From assembly GCA_017553575.1 (NCBI GenBank), contig JAFZKQ010000022.1:1-46339 (forward strand): 46,339 nucleotides of DNA. The letters are read 5' to 3'. A program made the translations under genes and the position numbers. Shown piece by piece: positions 17,181-25,561 of the stretch. This stretch comes from Paludibacteraceae bacterium (lineage in GTDB: Bacteria; Bacteroidota; Bacteroidia; Bacteroidales; Paludibacteraceae). Numbering within the stretch: the stretch's first letter is position 1; each line of letters opens with the position of its first letter. The notes under the pieces were generated by a model. The model was not told the origin of the DNA and ran no database searches. It worked only from the letters and a program-made list of their open reading frames with translations.

Positions 17181-18707
17181 TTAAATTCTAATCATTCCCG
17201 AACGCTTACCGAACTCGCGCCATTTACTGATTGGGCGATTATCGCCGTTGCCCGTCTTTGGTGAATTCTCCTCCAAATTGACGATATAATCAATATATGC
17301 TGCGATGACGGCTATATTCTCAGACTCAGGATCGTGCTCCAACTTAATCTGCTTCTCTCCACTTAACAACTCCTCGTTGTCTTTCAAGAAGTTGGTATTA
17401 TAATGTCCATTTTGGAAATCAGGCACATCGATAATCTTGCGCAAATAGCTGATGTTCGTCTTGACACCCGTAATCTTGTACTCGTACAACACACGGCGCA
17501 TACGCTCGATGGCATACTTACGGTTTACTGCCCACACAATCAACTTACCAATCATGGAGTCATAGTGCATAGGGATCTCATAACCGTCATAAACGAAGCT
17601 ATCCACACGGACACCGATACCCAACGGCTCCGTAAGTTGCTTGATGATACCTGGAGCAGGGATGAATCCGTTGTCAGCATCCTCCGCACAGATACGGCAC
17701 TCGATGGCGTGACCACGTTGCTTAATGTCCTCTTGCTTGAAACGTAATGGCAATCCGTTAGCGACATTGATTTGCTCCTTGACCAAATCCACACCAACGA
17801 CCTCCTCCGTAATTGGGTGCTCTACCTGAAGACGTGTATTCATCTCCAAGAAGTAGTAATTCAAATTATCGTCCACCAAGAACTCGATCGTTCCAGCTCC
17901 CTCGTACTTGACAGCCTTTGCGGCAGCCACAGCCTTCGCACCCATCTCGGCACGCAACTCAGGGGTCATCAATGGAGAAGGAGACTCCTCCAACACCTTT
18001 TGGTGACGACGTTGAACAGAACACTCACGCTCACAAAGGTGAACAACATTTCCGAACTGGTCGCCCAAAATCTGGAACTCTATATGATGAGGTGATTCAA
18101 TATACTTTTCTACGTAGATGGTACCGTCTCCGAAAGAGGAAATTGCCTCCGACTTTGAAGTAAGATAAGCATTCTCGATTTCACTCTCCTCGTATACCAA
18201 ACGGATACCCTTACCGCCTCCACCTGCGGAAGCCTTAAACATAACAGGAAGACCGATTTCCTTTGCCGTGCGGACTGCATCCTCTACCGTATCCAAACCT
18301 TCTTGAGTACCAGGAACAACAGGGACACCCGCATCAATCATCATTTGACGGGCTGAAATCTTGTCGCCCATCTTGCGCATCGCAAATTCCGGAGCACCAA
18401 TGAAAATGATGCCTTCTTCCTTACACCTGCGCGAAAATTCAGCATTCTCAGACAAGAATCCATATCCTGGATGGATGGCATCAGCACCAAACTTCTTAGC
18501 AACCGCCACTATCTTCTCGATGTCAAGATAACTCTCCCTTGCCGCCGCACCACCGATACAACAAGCCTCGTCTGCATAAAACACATGGCGAGATGTCCTG
18601 TCCGCCTCAGAGTAAACAGCTACGGTGTGTATTCCCATCTCTTTACAAGAGCGCATCACACGAATCGCTATTTCACCTCTATTGGCAACTAAAATCTTTT
18701 TAATCAT
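17181..18707 (-). CDS. biotin carboxylase subunit of acyl-CoA carboxylase
   Basis: A 508-residue ATP-grasp enzyme that carboxylates biotin with bicarbonate and ATP. It opens with KKILVANRGEIAIRVMRS, has the Gly-rich ATP loop KASAGGGGKGIRLV and the active-site segments FLEMNTRLQVEHP and EDADNGFIPAPG. It is about 50 residues longer than E. coli AccC; the extra tail (after ~455) is polar and ends FGKRSGMIRI. It is first in the three-gene operon, with a promoter about 230 bp upstream and hence a long 5' leader. Name by role: accC or pccA-type; I leave the symbol open because the substrate of the complex is not proven by sequence. Confidence 0.93.
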   Translation of the reverse strand: MIKKILVANRGEIAIRVMRSCKEMGIHTVAVYSEADRTSRHVFYADEACCIGGAAARESYLDIEKIVAVAKKFGADAIHPGYGFLSENAEFSRRCKEEGIIFIGAPEFAMRKMGDKISARQMMIDAGVPVVPGTQEGLDTVEDAVRTAKEIGLPVMFKASAGGGGKGIRLVYEESEIENAYLTSKSEAISSFGDGTIYVEKYIESPHHIEFQILGDQFGNVVHLCERECSVQRRHQKVLEESPSPLMTPELRAEMGAKAVAAAKAVKYEGAGTIEFLVDDNLNYYFLEMNTRLQVEHPITEEVVGVDLVKEQINVANGLPLRFKQEDIKQRGHAIECRICAEDADNGFIPAPGIIKQLTEPLGIGVRVDSFVYDGYEIPMHYDSMIGKLIVWAVNRKYAIERMRRVLYEYKITGVKTNISYLRKIIDVPDFQNGHYNTNFLKDNEELLSGEKQIKLEHDPESENIAVIAAYIDYIVNLEENSPKTGNGDNRPISKWREFGKRSGMIRI

Positions 18708-19329
18708 ACCTACTTATTAATTATCACTACTCAAAGGCTTGAAAAACGCCAAATCTCCTACAAATTTTCAATGTAGCGCACAAATCCTCTCCTAATCAAA
18801 TTATATCGAGCCCATCTTTTCTCCACTTATTAGCAGGTAATGCCCCAATTCTTTTGATAGAATAAGAAATAAGCCTCAGACAATTCTATATGAACCTTTT
18901 CCAAGGATTCAACAAGAACCTTAAAACCGAATGCAAAGATATAAATATATTTAGCAAAAGACAAAATTTGTTTTCTTTTTTAGGTGAGAGGGTTAACATC
19001 ACAGAAATCTATTCAACATAGAAAACTATAAATCAACATTATAATAGGCAAAAAACTTCCTAAATCTTATCAAAAAGCCATTCTAAAGATCTTTTTTCAC
19101 CCCCTCAGAAAACCTACCAACCCAATGGGCAAATCCATTCCGATTTAACATTTACCGCAGCACGAACAGACAAAAAAATTGCGTTTCAACAGTTTGGCGA
19201 AAAAGGAACGACAAAATCTATCGAAAAAAGGATTATGTATCGAACATCTTAAATCCAATTTTAGAATAAGCCAAAGCCTCTTCACGACAAAGAGCCGCCA
19301 AGAAGACAGCCCTTGCCATAAAGATATAA
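18708..19329. other. intergenic region of 622 bp
   Basis: 18708-18930 is the long leader of the carboxylase operon; 18934-18965 is its promoter. 18966-19329 is AT-rich and lies after the T9SS cargo gene; the short palindrome AAAGATCTTT followed by T's near 19085-19096 is the only structure I see. No convincing coding frame. Confidence 0.5.
18934..18965 (-). promoter_or_regulatory. promoter of the acyl-CoA carboxylase operon
   Basis: On the minus strand TTTG at 18962-18965, 20-bp spacer, TATCTTTG at 18934-18941: full consensus. It gives a leader of about 220 nt before the ATG at 18707, long enough for regulation, though I recognise no known riboswitch. Confidence 0.7.
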
Positions 19330-20151
19330 TTATTTCAAGAAAGTCTCCACCACCCTATTACCGTCTTCGAACTCGATAGATATTGTATAAACCCCTGCGC
19401 TAATGCCCACCATCGACACCTTTTCAGTCCGTCCTTTGTGCACGAGAGCACCCGCACCACTATAGATTCGAACTTCCGAAATTTTTTGATTGGAACGGAT
19501 TATCAGTTCGTCCTTCGTCTGATTAGGATAAATGGCAAAACCTGCTTCCTTCGGGACGAGCTCCACCCTTGTGGCATTTTCGGTGTAACTCTTCAGTAGC
19601 TGACCTCCTCCAGTAGCCATCCCAATGACAGGCCAAAATCCATATTTCGAACCGCCCAACTCAAGTATATATTGCTCCTCTCCAGCCAACTCAAACCGAT
19701 ATTTCTTGAACCCTTTTTCATCCAATGAAATTGATTGCACCTTCAACCGTGTACCTTCAGGGCAGTCTGAACTAAAAGGACCAATCTCCACCTCATCGCC
19801 TTCTGACAATCCATAATCAAAATACAAATGGAAGGTTTTCCCATCCAGACTGAGATAAGCCTTCGGACCTTCATTATAGACATACATAGGGGATTCGACC
19901 GTAGTGTCTCGTTCAATCTCATGGTAGCCATGAGGCGTAATACGCACCCCCTCAATCTTCCTAGCATTGATATCCCCAATCAGCGTATCCTTCGTCACGG
20001 TATAGGTGACTGTTCCCGTACTATAAGCCATTGGAGCCCGCTGAGAATCGAATTCATAAATCCATTGCGCTCCGAGCGGAGCGAAATCTTTGGCATAGGA
20101 GACAACCTGCATAGCCAACAGAGCCAATAGACAAGTAAACCGTAACTTCAT
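19330..20151 (-). CDS. T9SS-sorted secreted protein, unknown function
   Basis: 273 residues from the ATG at 20151 (the in-frame codon two positions earlier is TTG). Residues 1-20 are a signal peptide (MKLRFTCLLALLAMQVVSYA). The middle part is beta-rich with no recognised domain. The last ~70 residues match a type A T9SS sorting domain: AIYPNQTKDELII, then SEVRIYSGAGALV, then VSMVGISAGVYTISI and a final basic VETFLK. Such tails direct export across the outer membrane through the type IX system and attachment to the cell surface. The promoter region contains a 16-base homopolymer, a possible phase switch. No other T9SS gene is in the window. Confidence 0.8.
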   Translation of the reverse strand: MKLRFTCLLALLAMQVVSYAKDFAPLGAQWIYEFDSQRAPMAYSTGTVTYTVTKDTLIGDINARKIEGVRITPHGYHEIERDTTVESPMYVYNEGPKAYLSLDGKTFHLYFDYGLSEGDEVEIGPFSSDCPEGTRLKVQSISLDEKGFKKYRFELAGEEQYILELGGSKYGFWPVIGMATGGGQLLKSYTENATRVELVPKEAGFAIYPNQTKDELIIRSNQKISEVRIYSGAGALVHKGRTEKVSMVGISAGVYTISIEFEDGNRVVETFLK

Positions 20152-20204
20152 AAGCAATTCATTTGAAATTCATAAATAACAACTGTGTTTCCAAAAGGAA
20201 TCCA

Positions 20205-20212
20205 CAAATATA
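20205..20212 (-). promoter_or_regulatory. -7 box for the T9SS cargo gene
   Basis: TATATTTG on the minus strand, 54 bp before the ATG. The poly-T tract at 20239-20224 falls where the spacer and -33 element should be. Confidence 0.55.
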
Positions 20213-20223
20213 ACGGTGCTAAG

Positions 20224-20239
20224 AAAAAAAAAAAAAAAA
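20224..20239. repeat. 16-base poly-A (poly-T on minus) tract
   Basis: Sixteen consecutive A's, the longest homopolymer seen in the window, located 12-27 bp upstream of the -7 box of the T9SS cargo gene. Confidence 0.85.
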
Positions 20240-20287
20240 CGGGACACACAAATTTAGCAATAAAAAAGAGCAGCCCGGCCACACACA

Positions 20288-20338
20288 AAAAAAGCCCCGG
20301 ACTGAATCCGAGGCTTTTTTGCGTTTTTTCCAAAACGC
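20288..20338. terminator. bidirectional terminator plus second hairpin
   Basis: AAAAAAGCC...GGCTTTTTT (20288-20296 with 20312-20320) with an inner CGGA/TCCG stem, immediately followed by GCGTTTT-TTCC-AAAACGC (20321-20338). A/T runs on both sides let the first work in either direction, yet both flanking genes start here instead of ending. Confidence 0.7.
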
Positions 20339-20342
20339 CGTG

Positions 20343-20566
20343 TTTTCCACAGGTAGCAGAGATAAGGTTTTGGATATAGTATATTTATATAATAGGGTCA
20401 AATCAAAAAGTGTCTGAGATTTCAAGAACTCTTTCTCTCTCATCCACATTGCAATTTTAAGCATTTGTCTCCCGGGGCATGTTCAAAAATTAAAAAACGA
20501 TGTGGATTTTTCGATGAAATGGCCACTTTTTGCAATTTGTCCACATGGATTTTCAAATTATCCACA
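20343..20566. other. cluster of DnaA-box-like sites
   Basis: TTTTCCACA (20343-20351), TCATCCACA (20440-20448), AAATCCACA on minus (20501-20509), TTGTCCACA (20537-20545) and a perfect TTATCCACA (20558-20566). An AT-rich, unwinding-element-like stretch (20368-20393) lies between the first two. About 0.1 TCCACA core is expected by chance in this length. Confidence 0.6.
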
Positions 20567-20726
20567 TAAAAAAGAGGGGATACGCACCTAAAAAAGTCCT
20601 TCAACAGAAAAAAACAGCAAAAATTCCTACAAGCTTAGAATTCTTATTGCACACCCAAAAACGAAACATCATGACCATCGGCTTGCCCTCATAGAGAAAT
20701 TAAACGACTTCTCCCTAGTTCGTCAA

Positions 20727-20757
20727 TTGCTATTTCAGAATCATATTTCTATTTTTG
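20727..20757 (+). promoter_or_regulatory. promoter of the DUF3089 gene
   Basis: TTG at 20727-20729, 20-bp spacer, TATTTTTG at 20750-20757. The leader is about 15 nt, which supports the ATG at 20779 over the one at 20755. Confidence 0.65.
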
Positions 20758-20778
20758 CGTCAGAAAAACAGAGATAAC

Positions 20779-21684
20779 ATGAAAATTGATTATTCCCAAG
20801 AAAAATATTGGTTCGAATTTTCCTCTCAATACATCGGGAAAGGGATAGACATCTTCTACGTCTACCCCACCATCAACTCCGAACCTCTCAGCAATAAAGG
20901 AGACGTGCCCTGCTATACGGACATCTCCAAACCCAAAGTACGGAAGGCGGCCACCAAAAACCAATCCTACAACAAAACTGTGTATGCCGCCGGCGACTTC
21001 AACTTCTTCGCCCCCTACTACCGACAGATGACGACCAAGGTCTTCGCCATGAGTCAAAAGGAACACAAACGGAAGGCGAAACTCTCCTTTGGCGACATCC
21101 AAAAGGCATTCCAATACTATATGGAGCACTTCAACCAAGGGCGTCCCTTCATCCTACTAGGGCACAGCCAAGGTTCCCTAATGCTGCTAGAATTGATCAA
21201 AAGGGGAATGACGGAGAAGCAGCTCGGACAAATGGTCGCTGCCTACCTCATGGGATATGAAATCACAACGAAGGTTTTGGAGAAATTTCCCGACAGAGTG
21301 AAACCTGCAACGGGCGAATTAGACAGAGGGTGCGTTATCTCCTACAACTCAGTGACCAGCCTCGACGCCATCTCTCCCCTGCTCGCCAGAACCCAAGTCT
21401 GCATAAATCCGCTCAATTGGAAGACGGACGGCAGTTTGGCTCCCCAAGAGTTGCACAAAGGGATTGTCCGATACAGCAAGGAGAAGCGAGGGTACGCCAC
21501 AACGCCCCACTACACAAGCGCACGCATAGAGAACCATTTCCTCGTCTGTAAGGATGTTGACCCCAACGTCTGCTACGACGAAAAGATCAAGGAACCATTC
21601 CCGTTCGGAAATCTCCATTTTGCCGATTCTTGGCTATTTGCCGAGAACATCAAGGGAAACATGCGGAAACGGGCCGGAATATGA
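20779..21684 (+). CDS. DUF3089 alpha/beta-hydrolase-like protein
   Basis: 301 residues, no signal peptide. The opening WFEFSSQYIGKGIDIFYVYPT and the nucleophile elbow GHSQGS (~residue 127-132) identify DUF3089, a family with an alpha/beta-hydrolase fold and probable esterase or lipase activity; no substrate is known. The GHSQGS serine is the likely nucleophile. An upstream in-frame ATG at 20755 overlaps the -7 box and is rejected. It is monocistronic and convergent with rluB, with a hairpin at 21762-21793 between them. Its start is adjacent to the DnaA-box cluster. Confidence 0.85.
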   Translation: MKIDYSQEKYWFEFSSQYIGKGIDIFYVYPTINSEPLSNKGDVPCYTDISKPKVRKAATKNQSYNKTVYAAGDFNFFAPYYRQMTTKVFAMSQKEHKRKAKLSFGDIQKAFQYYMEHFNQGRPFILLGHSQGSLMLLELIKRGMTEKQLGQMVAAYLMGYEITTKVLEKFPDRVKPATGELDRGCVISYNSVTSLDAISPLLARTQVCINPLNWKTDGSLAPQELHKGIVRYSKEKRGYATTPHYTSARIENHFLVCKDVDPNVCYDEKIKEPFPFGNLHFADSWLFAENIKGNMRKRAGI

Positions 21685-21761
21685 TGAATTGGAGGAGGAA
21701 GAGGTAGTTTCCCTATCGATTACGAGGCAGAGAAAAAGCCTGCCTTGCACCCATTAACACA

Positions 21762-21793
21762 ACAAAGGGCGAAGAAAAATCTCCGCCCTTTGT
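21762..21793. terminator. hairpin between convergent genes
   Basis: A perfect 10-bp stem ACAAAGGGCG...CGCCCTTTGT (21762-21771 with 21784-21793), between the ends of the DUF3089 and rluB genes. No strong U tract. Confidence 0.6.
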
Positions 21794-21813
21794 CCATTTA
21801 TAGAATCTAACGA

Positions 21814-23223
21814 TTATTCAAAAGCACCCATACGAAGCATGTTCACTTCCTTCTCGGTCAAGAAACGCCATTGGCCTCTACGCAAGTTCTTCTTAGTAAG
21901 ACCTGCGAAATAGACACGGTCCAAACGAGTCACACGGTAACCCACATGCTCGAAGATACGACGAACGATACGGTTTCTTCCTGAGTGAATCTCAACGCCA
22001 ACCTTCTTCAAATCAGCCTCATCGACAAAATTCAAAGCATCGACCTTGATTTCACCATCCTCCAACATGATACCTTGCAACAATTGGTCAAAATGCTCTT
22101 GCTCCAATGGCTTATCCAAAGAGACTTGGTAAATCTTCTTCTTGTTGTACTTAGGGTGAGTCAACTTAGCTGCCAAATCACCGTCGTTTGTCAACAACAA
22201 GACACCAGTCGTATTTCTATCCAAACGACCTACTGGGTAAATACGCTCATTGCAAGCATTCTTAACCAAATCCATAACGGTCAACTTAGCATATGGATCA
22301 TCGCTGGTCGTCACACAATCTTTAGGCTTGTTCAACAAGATGTAAACCTTCTTGTCAGGAGCCACCAATTGGTCGTGGATCATCACCTTGTCACCACGAA
22401 GAATCTTCGTACCCAACTCAGAGACAATCACATCATTTACGGAAACAACGCCAGCTTGGATCAACTCATCTGCCTCACGTCTTGAACAAACACCTGCGTT
22501 TGCGAGGAACTTATTCAAACGGATTGGTTCATTAGGATCCACTATGATAGAACGGTATTCAATCTGCTTTTGTGGATTGTATTTAGGAGCCTTAGGCTTC
22601 TGGTTATTACCGCGATTGTTGTTGCCACGGTTGTTACCACGGTTGTTGTAACCGCCATTACCGCCGCGGTTATTGTAACCGCCATTGTTTGGACGACGGT
22701 TGTAGCCGCCATTGTTATTATTGTTGTAGCCACCACCATTATTGTAGCCGCCATCGTTGTTATAGCCACCCTCATTGTTACCATAACCTTGGTTATTGTT
22801 GTAACCGCCGTTATTGTTGTAGCCGTTGTTATAACCACCGCCATTGTTATTGTAGCCACCACGGTTGTTGTTGTAGCCACCACGGTTGTTGTTATAGCCA
22901 CCACGGTTATTGTTATAGCCACCACGATTGTTGTTGTAGTTGTTACGTGGCTGATAACCGCCTTCTCCATCCTGGTTGTTGCGACGAGGCTGATAATCAG
23001 AGTTTGAACGATAATTAGGTCTATTGTTAGACGAATAATCGTTCTCTACGTTAAACCTAGTCTCACTGATTCTCTTTCTTGGACGCTTAGCTCCAGAGTT
23101 CAACCTATTATCACTTGAAAAATTAGGGTTAAAACTCTTCTTTTCACCTTGGTTTTCGCCATCTCGGTCGGCACTGAAATTCCTCCCGGAATCCTGTTGC
23201 CAATTTTCGTCAAAAGGTTTCAT
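21814..23223 (-). CDS. rluB: 23S rRNA pseudouridine synthase, RluB-like, with long disordered N-terminal arm
   Basis: 469 residues. The C-terminal ~245 form the enzyme: an S4 RNA-binding domain (RLNKFLANAGVCSRREADELI) followed by the RsuA/RluB catalytic domain with YILLNKPKDCVTT and the catalytic Asp at residue 335 in YPVGRLDRNTTG. The family converts U2605 of 23S rRNA (E. coli numbering) to pseudouridine. The first ~225 residues are not in the E. coli enzyme; they are charged, then almost wholly Gly, Asn, Tyr and Arg, with five tandem GGYNNN(R/G) units. This arm is predicted to be disordered and RNA-binding. The DNA behind it is a 21-bp minisatellite. Close relatives with such arms occur in Bacteroidetes. 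Confidence 0.92.
   Translation of the reverse strand: MKPFDENWQQDSGRNFSADRDGENQGEKKSFNPNFSSDNRLNSGAKRPRKRISETRFNVENDYSSNNRPNYRSNSDYQPRRNNQDGEGGYQPRNNYNNNRGGYNNNRGGYNNNRGGYNNNRGGYNNNGGGYNNGYNNNGGYNNNQGYGNNEGGYNNDGGYNNGGGYNNNNNGGYNRRPNNGGYNNRGGNGGYNNRGNNRGNNNRGNNQKPKAPKYNPQKQIEYRSIIVDPNEPIRLNKFLANAGVCSRREADELIQAGVVSVNDVIVSELGTKILRGDKVMIHDQLVAPDKKVYILLNKPKDCVTTSDDPYAKLTVMDLVKNACNERIYPVGRLDRNTTGVLLLTNDGDLAAKLTHPKYNKKKIYQVSLDKPLEQEHFDQLLQGIMLEDGEIKVDALNFVDEADLKKVGVEIHSGRNRIVRRIFEHVGYRVTRLDRVYFAGLTKKNLRRGQWRFLTEKEVNMLRMGAFE
22840..22944. repeat. 21-bp tandem repeat inside rluB
   Basis: Five 21-bp units (22840-22860, 22861-22881, 22882-22902, 22903-22923, 22924-22944) encoding GGYNNNR-like heptapeptides. 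The unit length is a multiple of three, so unit gain or loss would keep the frame. Degenerate GGYNN repeats continue to about 22640. Confidence 0.8.
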
Positions 23224-23337
23224 CTTTTAAAACTTTATTTAATTAGTACTATAAGTTATATAATATATCAAAAAACATTCCACAACAGATTGTCATCACT
23301 GACAAAAAATACAGGCTTACTTTCTTTGAAAGGCATC

Positions 23338-23362
23338 GGGAGTCCCCGTTTCGAGGACTCCC
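23338..23362 (-). terminator. hairpin after the DUF349 gene
   Basis: Stem GGGAGTCC/GGACTCCC (8 bp, 23338-23345 with 23355-23362) just past the DUF349 stop codon at 23370, on the way to rluB. It may reduce readthrough into rluB. Confidence 0.6.
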
Positions 23363-23369
23363 TAACACC

Positions 23370-25226
23370 TTATTTTACAGTATCCTCCAACATTTTGATC
23401 TTTTCAAGCACAAGATTTCTTTCCTCCTTCAATTTCTCAATCTTACGTTCCATCTCCTTAATCAAACCAACAGCACCTTTTGAATTCGCAGAAAAGAAAC
23501 CGATGTTGTTTTCCGCTGTCGCGATGTCCGAAGACAAAGAGTCATACAAGCGAACCAAACGTTTACGCTCGCCGAGCAATTTCTGCTGACCCTTCTCGGC
23601 CATCTCCTCCAAATTGGATTTGAACACATCCATACGCCTTGCGGCCTGATCCAAATTCAACTTGTCGAATTTTTCATCGATAGCAGCCTTATATTCTTTA
23701 TAAATCTTATCCTTATCCCGGAACGGCACGTGACCGACCTCATTCCACTCTGCGATCAAGCCTTTCAAGGTCTTGTAAGCCTCGTTGTGGTCTTCCCCGA
23801 TTTCGATTGCCTTGATTTGTCCGATCAAAGCCTTTTTCTTCTTCAGGTTCTCCTCTTGGTCGTTCTTCAACGCCTTCTGTTGCTCATTCTTTCTTTCGAA
23901 GAAATAGTCGCACGCAGCCACGAAACGTTTCCAAACAGCATCGGAATGCTTTTTAGGAACTGCGCCAATCGTCTTCCACTCCTTCTGCAGTTGAACCAAC
24001 TTATCCGTCGTACCCTTCCAATCCTCGCTATCCTTCAGAGCCTCAGCCTTTTCGCAGAATGCGATTTTCTTTTCCAGATTTGCGGCCAACTTCTCCTTAG
24101 AATCCTTGTAGAAGTCGTTCTTCGCATTGAAGAACTTATCACAAGCGGCACGGAAGCGTTCGTAAATAGCCTCGTTGTTCTTGCTTGGAGCAAAACCGAT
24201 TTTCTTCCATTCGCCTTGGATTTCGACAATGGCATCCGTCTGATCCTGCCAATCCTTATAAGAGGAAAGAGAGGTAATATCGACAGCCTCCACCTTTTCG
24301 CAAAGTGCCGTCTTCTTCGCCAAATTGTTCAATCGCTCCTCGCGTAATGCATCGAAATAATCATGGTGGCGCTTATTCACTACCGTAGAAGCAGCCTTGA
24401 AACGGTTCCAGATAGGTTCGCGGTTCTCCTTGGAAACAGGACCGACTTCCCTCCATTCGTCATGCAAAGCTTGCAATTTCTTGAAAGCCTCCACCACGTC
24501 AGAGACCTCAGCCAAAGCTTCAGCCTGCTCACACAAATTGGTTTTAGACTCCAGATTCTTCTTGAAGTCATACTCACGCAACTCGTTGTTTATCTTTAAA
24601 TTGTCGTAGAATTGCTCTACACACAACTGATAATTCTTCCACAAATCCGCCACGTCTGAAGCAGGAACCTGTCCTACCTCTTTCCACTCCTGCTGCAACT
24701 TTTGGAAGGCAGGAATCTTCTTTCCAAAATCCTCCACATTGGACAACAACTCTTTCAGTCCCTCCAAAATACGGTTTTTAGCGGCGAGATTATCGTTTTT
24801 CTCCTTCTCTATACGTTGCAACTCCGCATTTCTCTTCTCACGGAAAGCGGAAAGCACGCTCTTCAACTCGGCCTCCAACGGTTCTACAGGTGCCTTGAAA
24901 TCCTCTTCAACGCCACCCTCTTCCAAGAATTTCTTCTTACTCTCCTCGTTGTTGAGCCGTAATTGCTTATAGAAAAAGTGTTTGATGGAATCCAAATTAG
25001 CCTTCAACGGAGCATACTCCTCAAACTCTCCTTCCGTGAGGGACTTTGCCTTAGAGACAAGTTCCGCCAACGACAAAGAACTGAAATCTTCCACAACCAC
25101 ATTTACATCAGAGTCTTCCTCACACTCCTCTATAATATTATCCCCTTGGTTTTCAATCTGGTCAGCAGCCACATTCAAAGTCTCATCCTGCACTTGTTGA
25201 GAATCCTTCTGATCAAGTATGTCCAT
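23370..25226 (-). CDS. DUF349 repeat protein
   Basis: 618 residues, acidic and coiled-coil-rich, no signal peptide. From ~165 to ~530 there are five DUF349 repeats, each with the hallmark L-x-x-EW-x-x-[VI]-G-x-[VA]-P followed by W/Y-x-x-[FY]-x-x-[AC]. Repeats read EWKEVGQVP, EWREVGPVS, EWKKIGFAP, EWKTIGAVP and EWNEVGHVP. The first ~100 residues are acidic and likely disordered; the last ~90 are coiled coil. Function is unknown; the repeats suggest a helical scaffold. The promoter is about 110 bp upstream. The rluB gene follows 146 bp later on the same strand. Confidence 0.88.
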   Translation of the reverse strand: MDILDQKDSQQVQDETLNVAADQIENQGDNIIEECEEDSDVNVVVEDFSSLSLAELVSKAKSLTEGEFEEYAPLKANLDSIKHFFYKQLRLNNEESKKKFLEEGGVEEDFKAPVEPLEAELKSVLSAFREKRNAELQRIEKEKNDNLAAKNRILEGLKELLSNVEDFGKKIPAFQKLQQEWKEVGQVPASDVADLWKNYQLCVEQFYDNLKINNELREYDFKKNLESKTNLCEQAEALAEVSDVVEAFKKLQALHDEWREVGPVSKENREPIWNRFKAASTVVNKRHHDYFDALREERLNNLAKKTALCEKVEAVDITSLSSYKDWQDQTDAIVEIQGEWKKIGFAPSKNNEAIYERFRAACDKFFNAKNDFYKDSKEKLAANLEKKIAFCEKAEALKDSEDWKGTTDKLVQLQKEWKTIGAVPKKHSDAVWKRFVAACDYFFERKNEQQKALKNDQEENLKKKKALIGQIKAIEIGEDHNEAYKTLKGLIAEWNEVGHVPFRDKDKIYKEYKAAIDEKFDKLNLDQAARRMDVFKSNLEEMAEKGQQKLLGERKRLVRLYDSLSSDIATAENNIGFFSANSKGAVGLIKEMERKIEKLKEERNLVLEKIKMLEDTVK

Positions 25227-25561
25227 TCGCTATCTTTTTTTAATCGTTAGAGAGTTGCCAACTGCCACGCAGACAGGTAATTCCCCTACTCAAATTATAC
25301 GTTCTCCTCTTCCCTTAACGGCAAGAGTTATAGGCGCAAATTTATAAAAAGTTTCGTAAAATGCACCATTCCGACTAATTATTTTACACGCATCCAAAAT
25401 TTAACAACATAAGACAAGAATAGAATTCAAAAAAAGAAAAAGAAGTGCCTTTCCTAAAAAAATGCTACCTTTACATGGCGTTAGCAAAACCCTTTCCAGA
25501 AAAGCGTTGGAAACAACTATGCCACAATTAGTTAATAACACAAATTAAGAATGAAAAAAAG
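25227..25561. other. divergent intergenic region of 335 bp
   Basis: It holds the -7 box of the DUF349 gene (25337-25344) and a one-mismatch -7 box (TACCTTTA, 25466-25473) that may serve the DUF456 gene. Nothing else seen. Confidence 0.5.
25337..25344 (-). promoter_or_regulatory. -7 box for the DUF349 gene
   Basis: TAAATTTG on the minus strand, exact consensus, about 110 bp before the ATG at 25226. Confidence 0.5.

Larger units (their letters stand above)
20152..20778. other. divergent gene-free region of 627 bp with DnaA-box cluster, candidate oriC
   Basis: Between a minus-strand and a plus-strand gene. It contains a promoter with a poly-A/T tract (20205-20239), two tandem hairpins (20288-20338), an AT-rich stretch (20368-20393), and five TCCACA cores in 20343-20566, one of them a perfect TTATCCACA. 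No coding frame in it is credible. Confidence 0.6.

Noticed and set aside
22570-23007. Val/Thr/Ile-rich plus-strand ORF opposite rluB
   Set aside because: It is the antisense reading of the Gly/Asn/Tyr repeat; the low-complexity composition explains the open frame.
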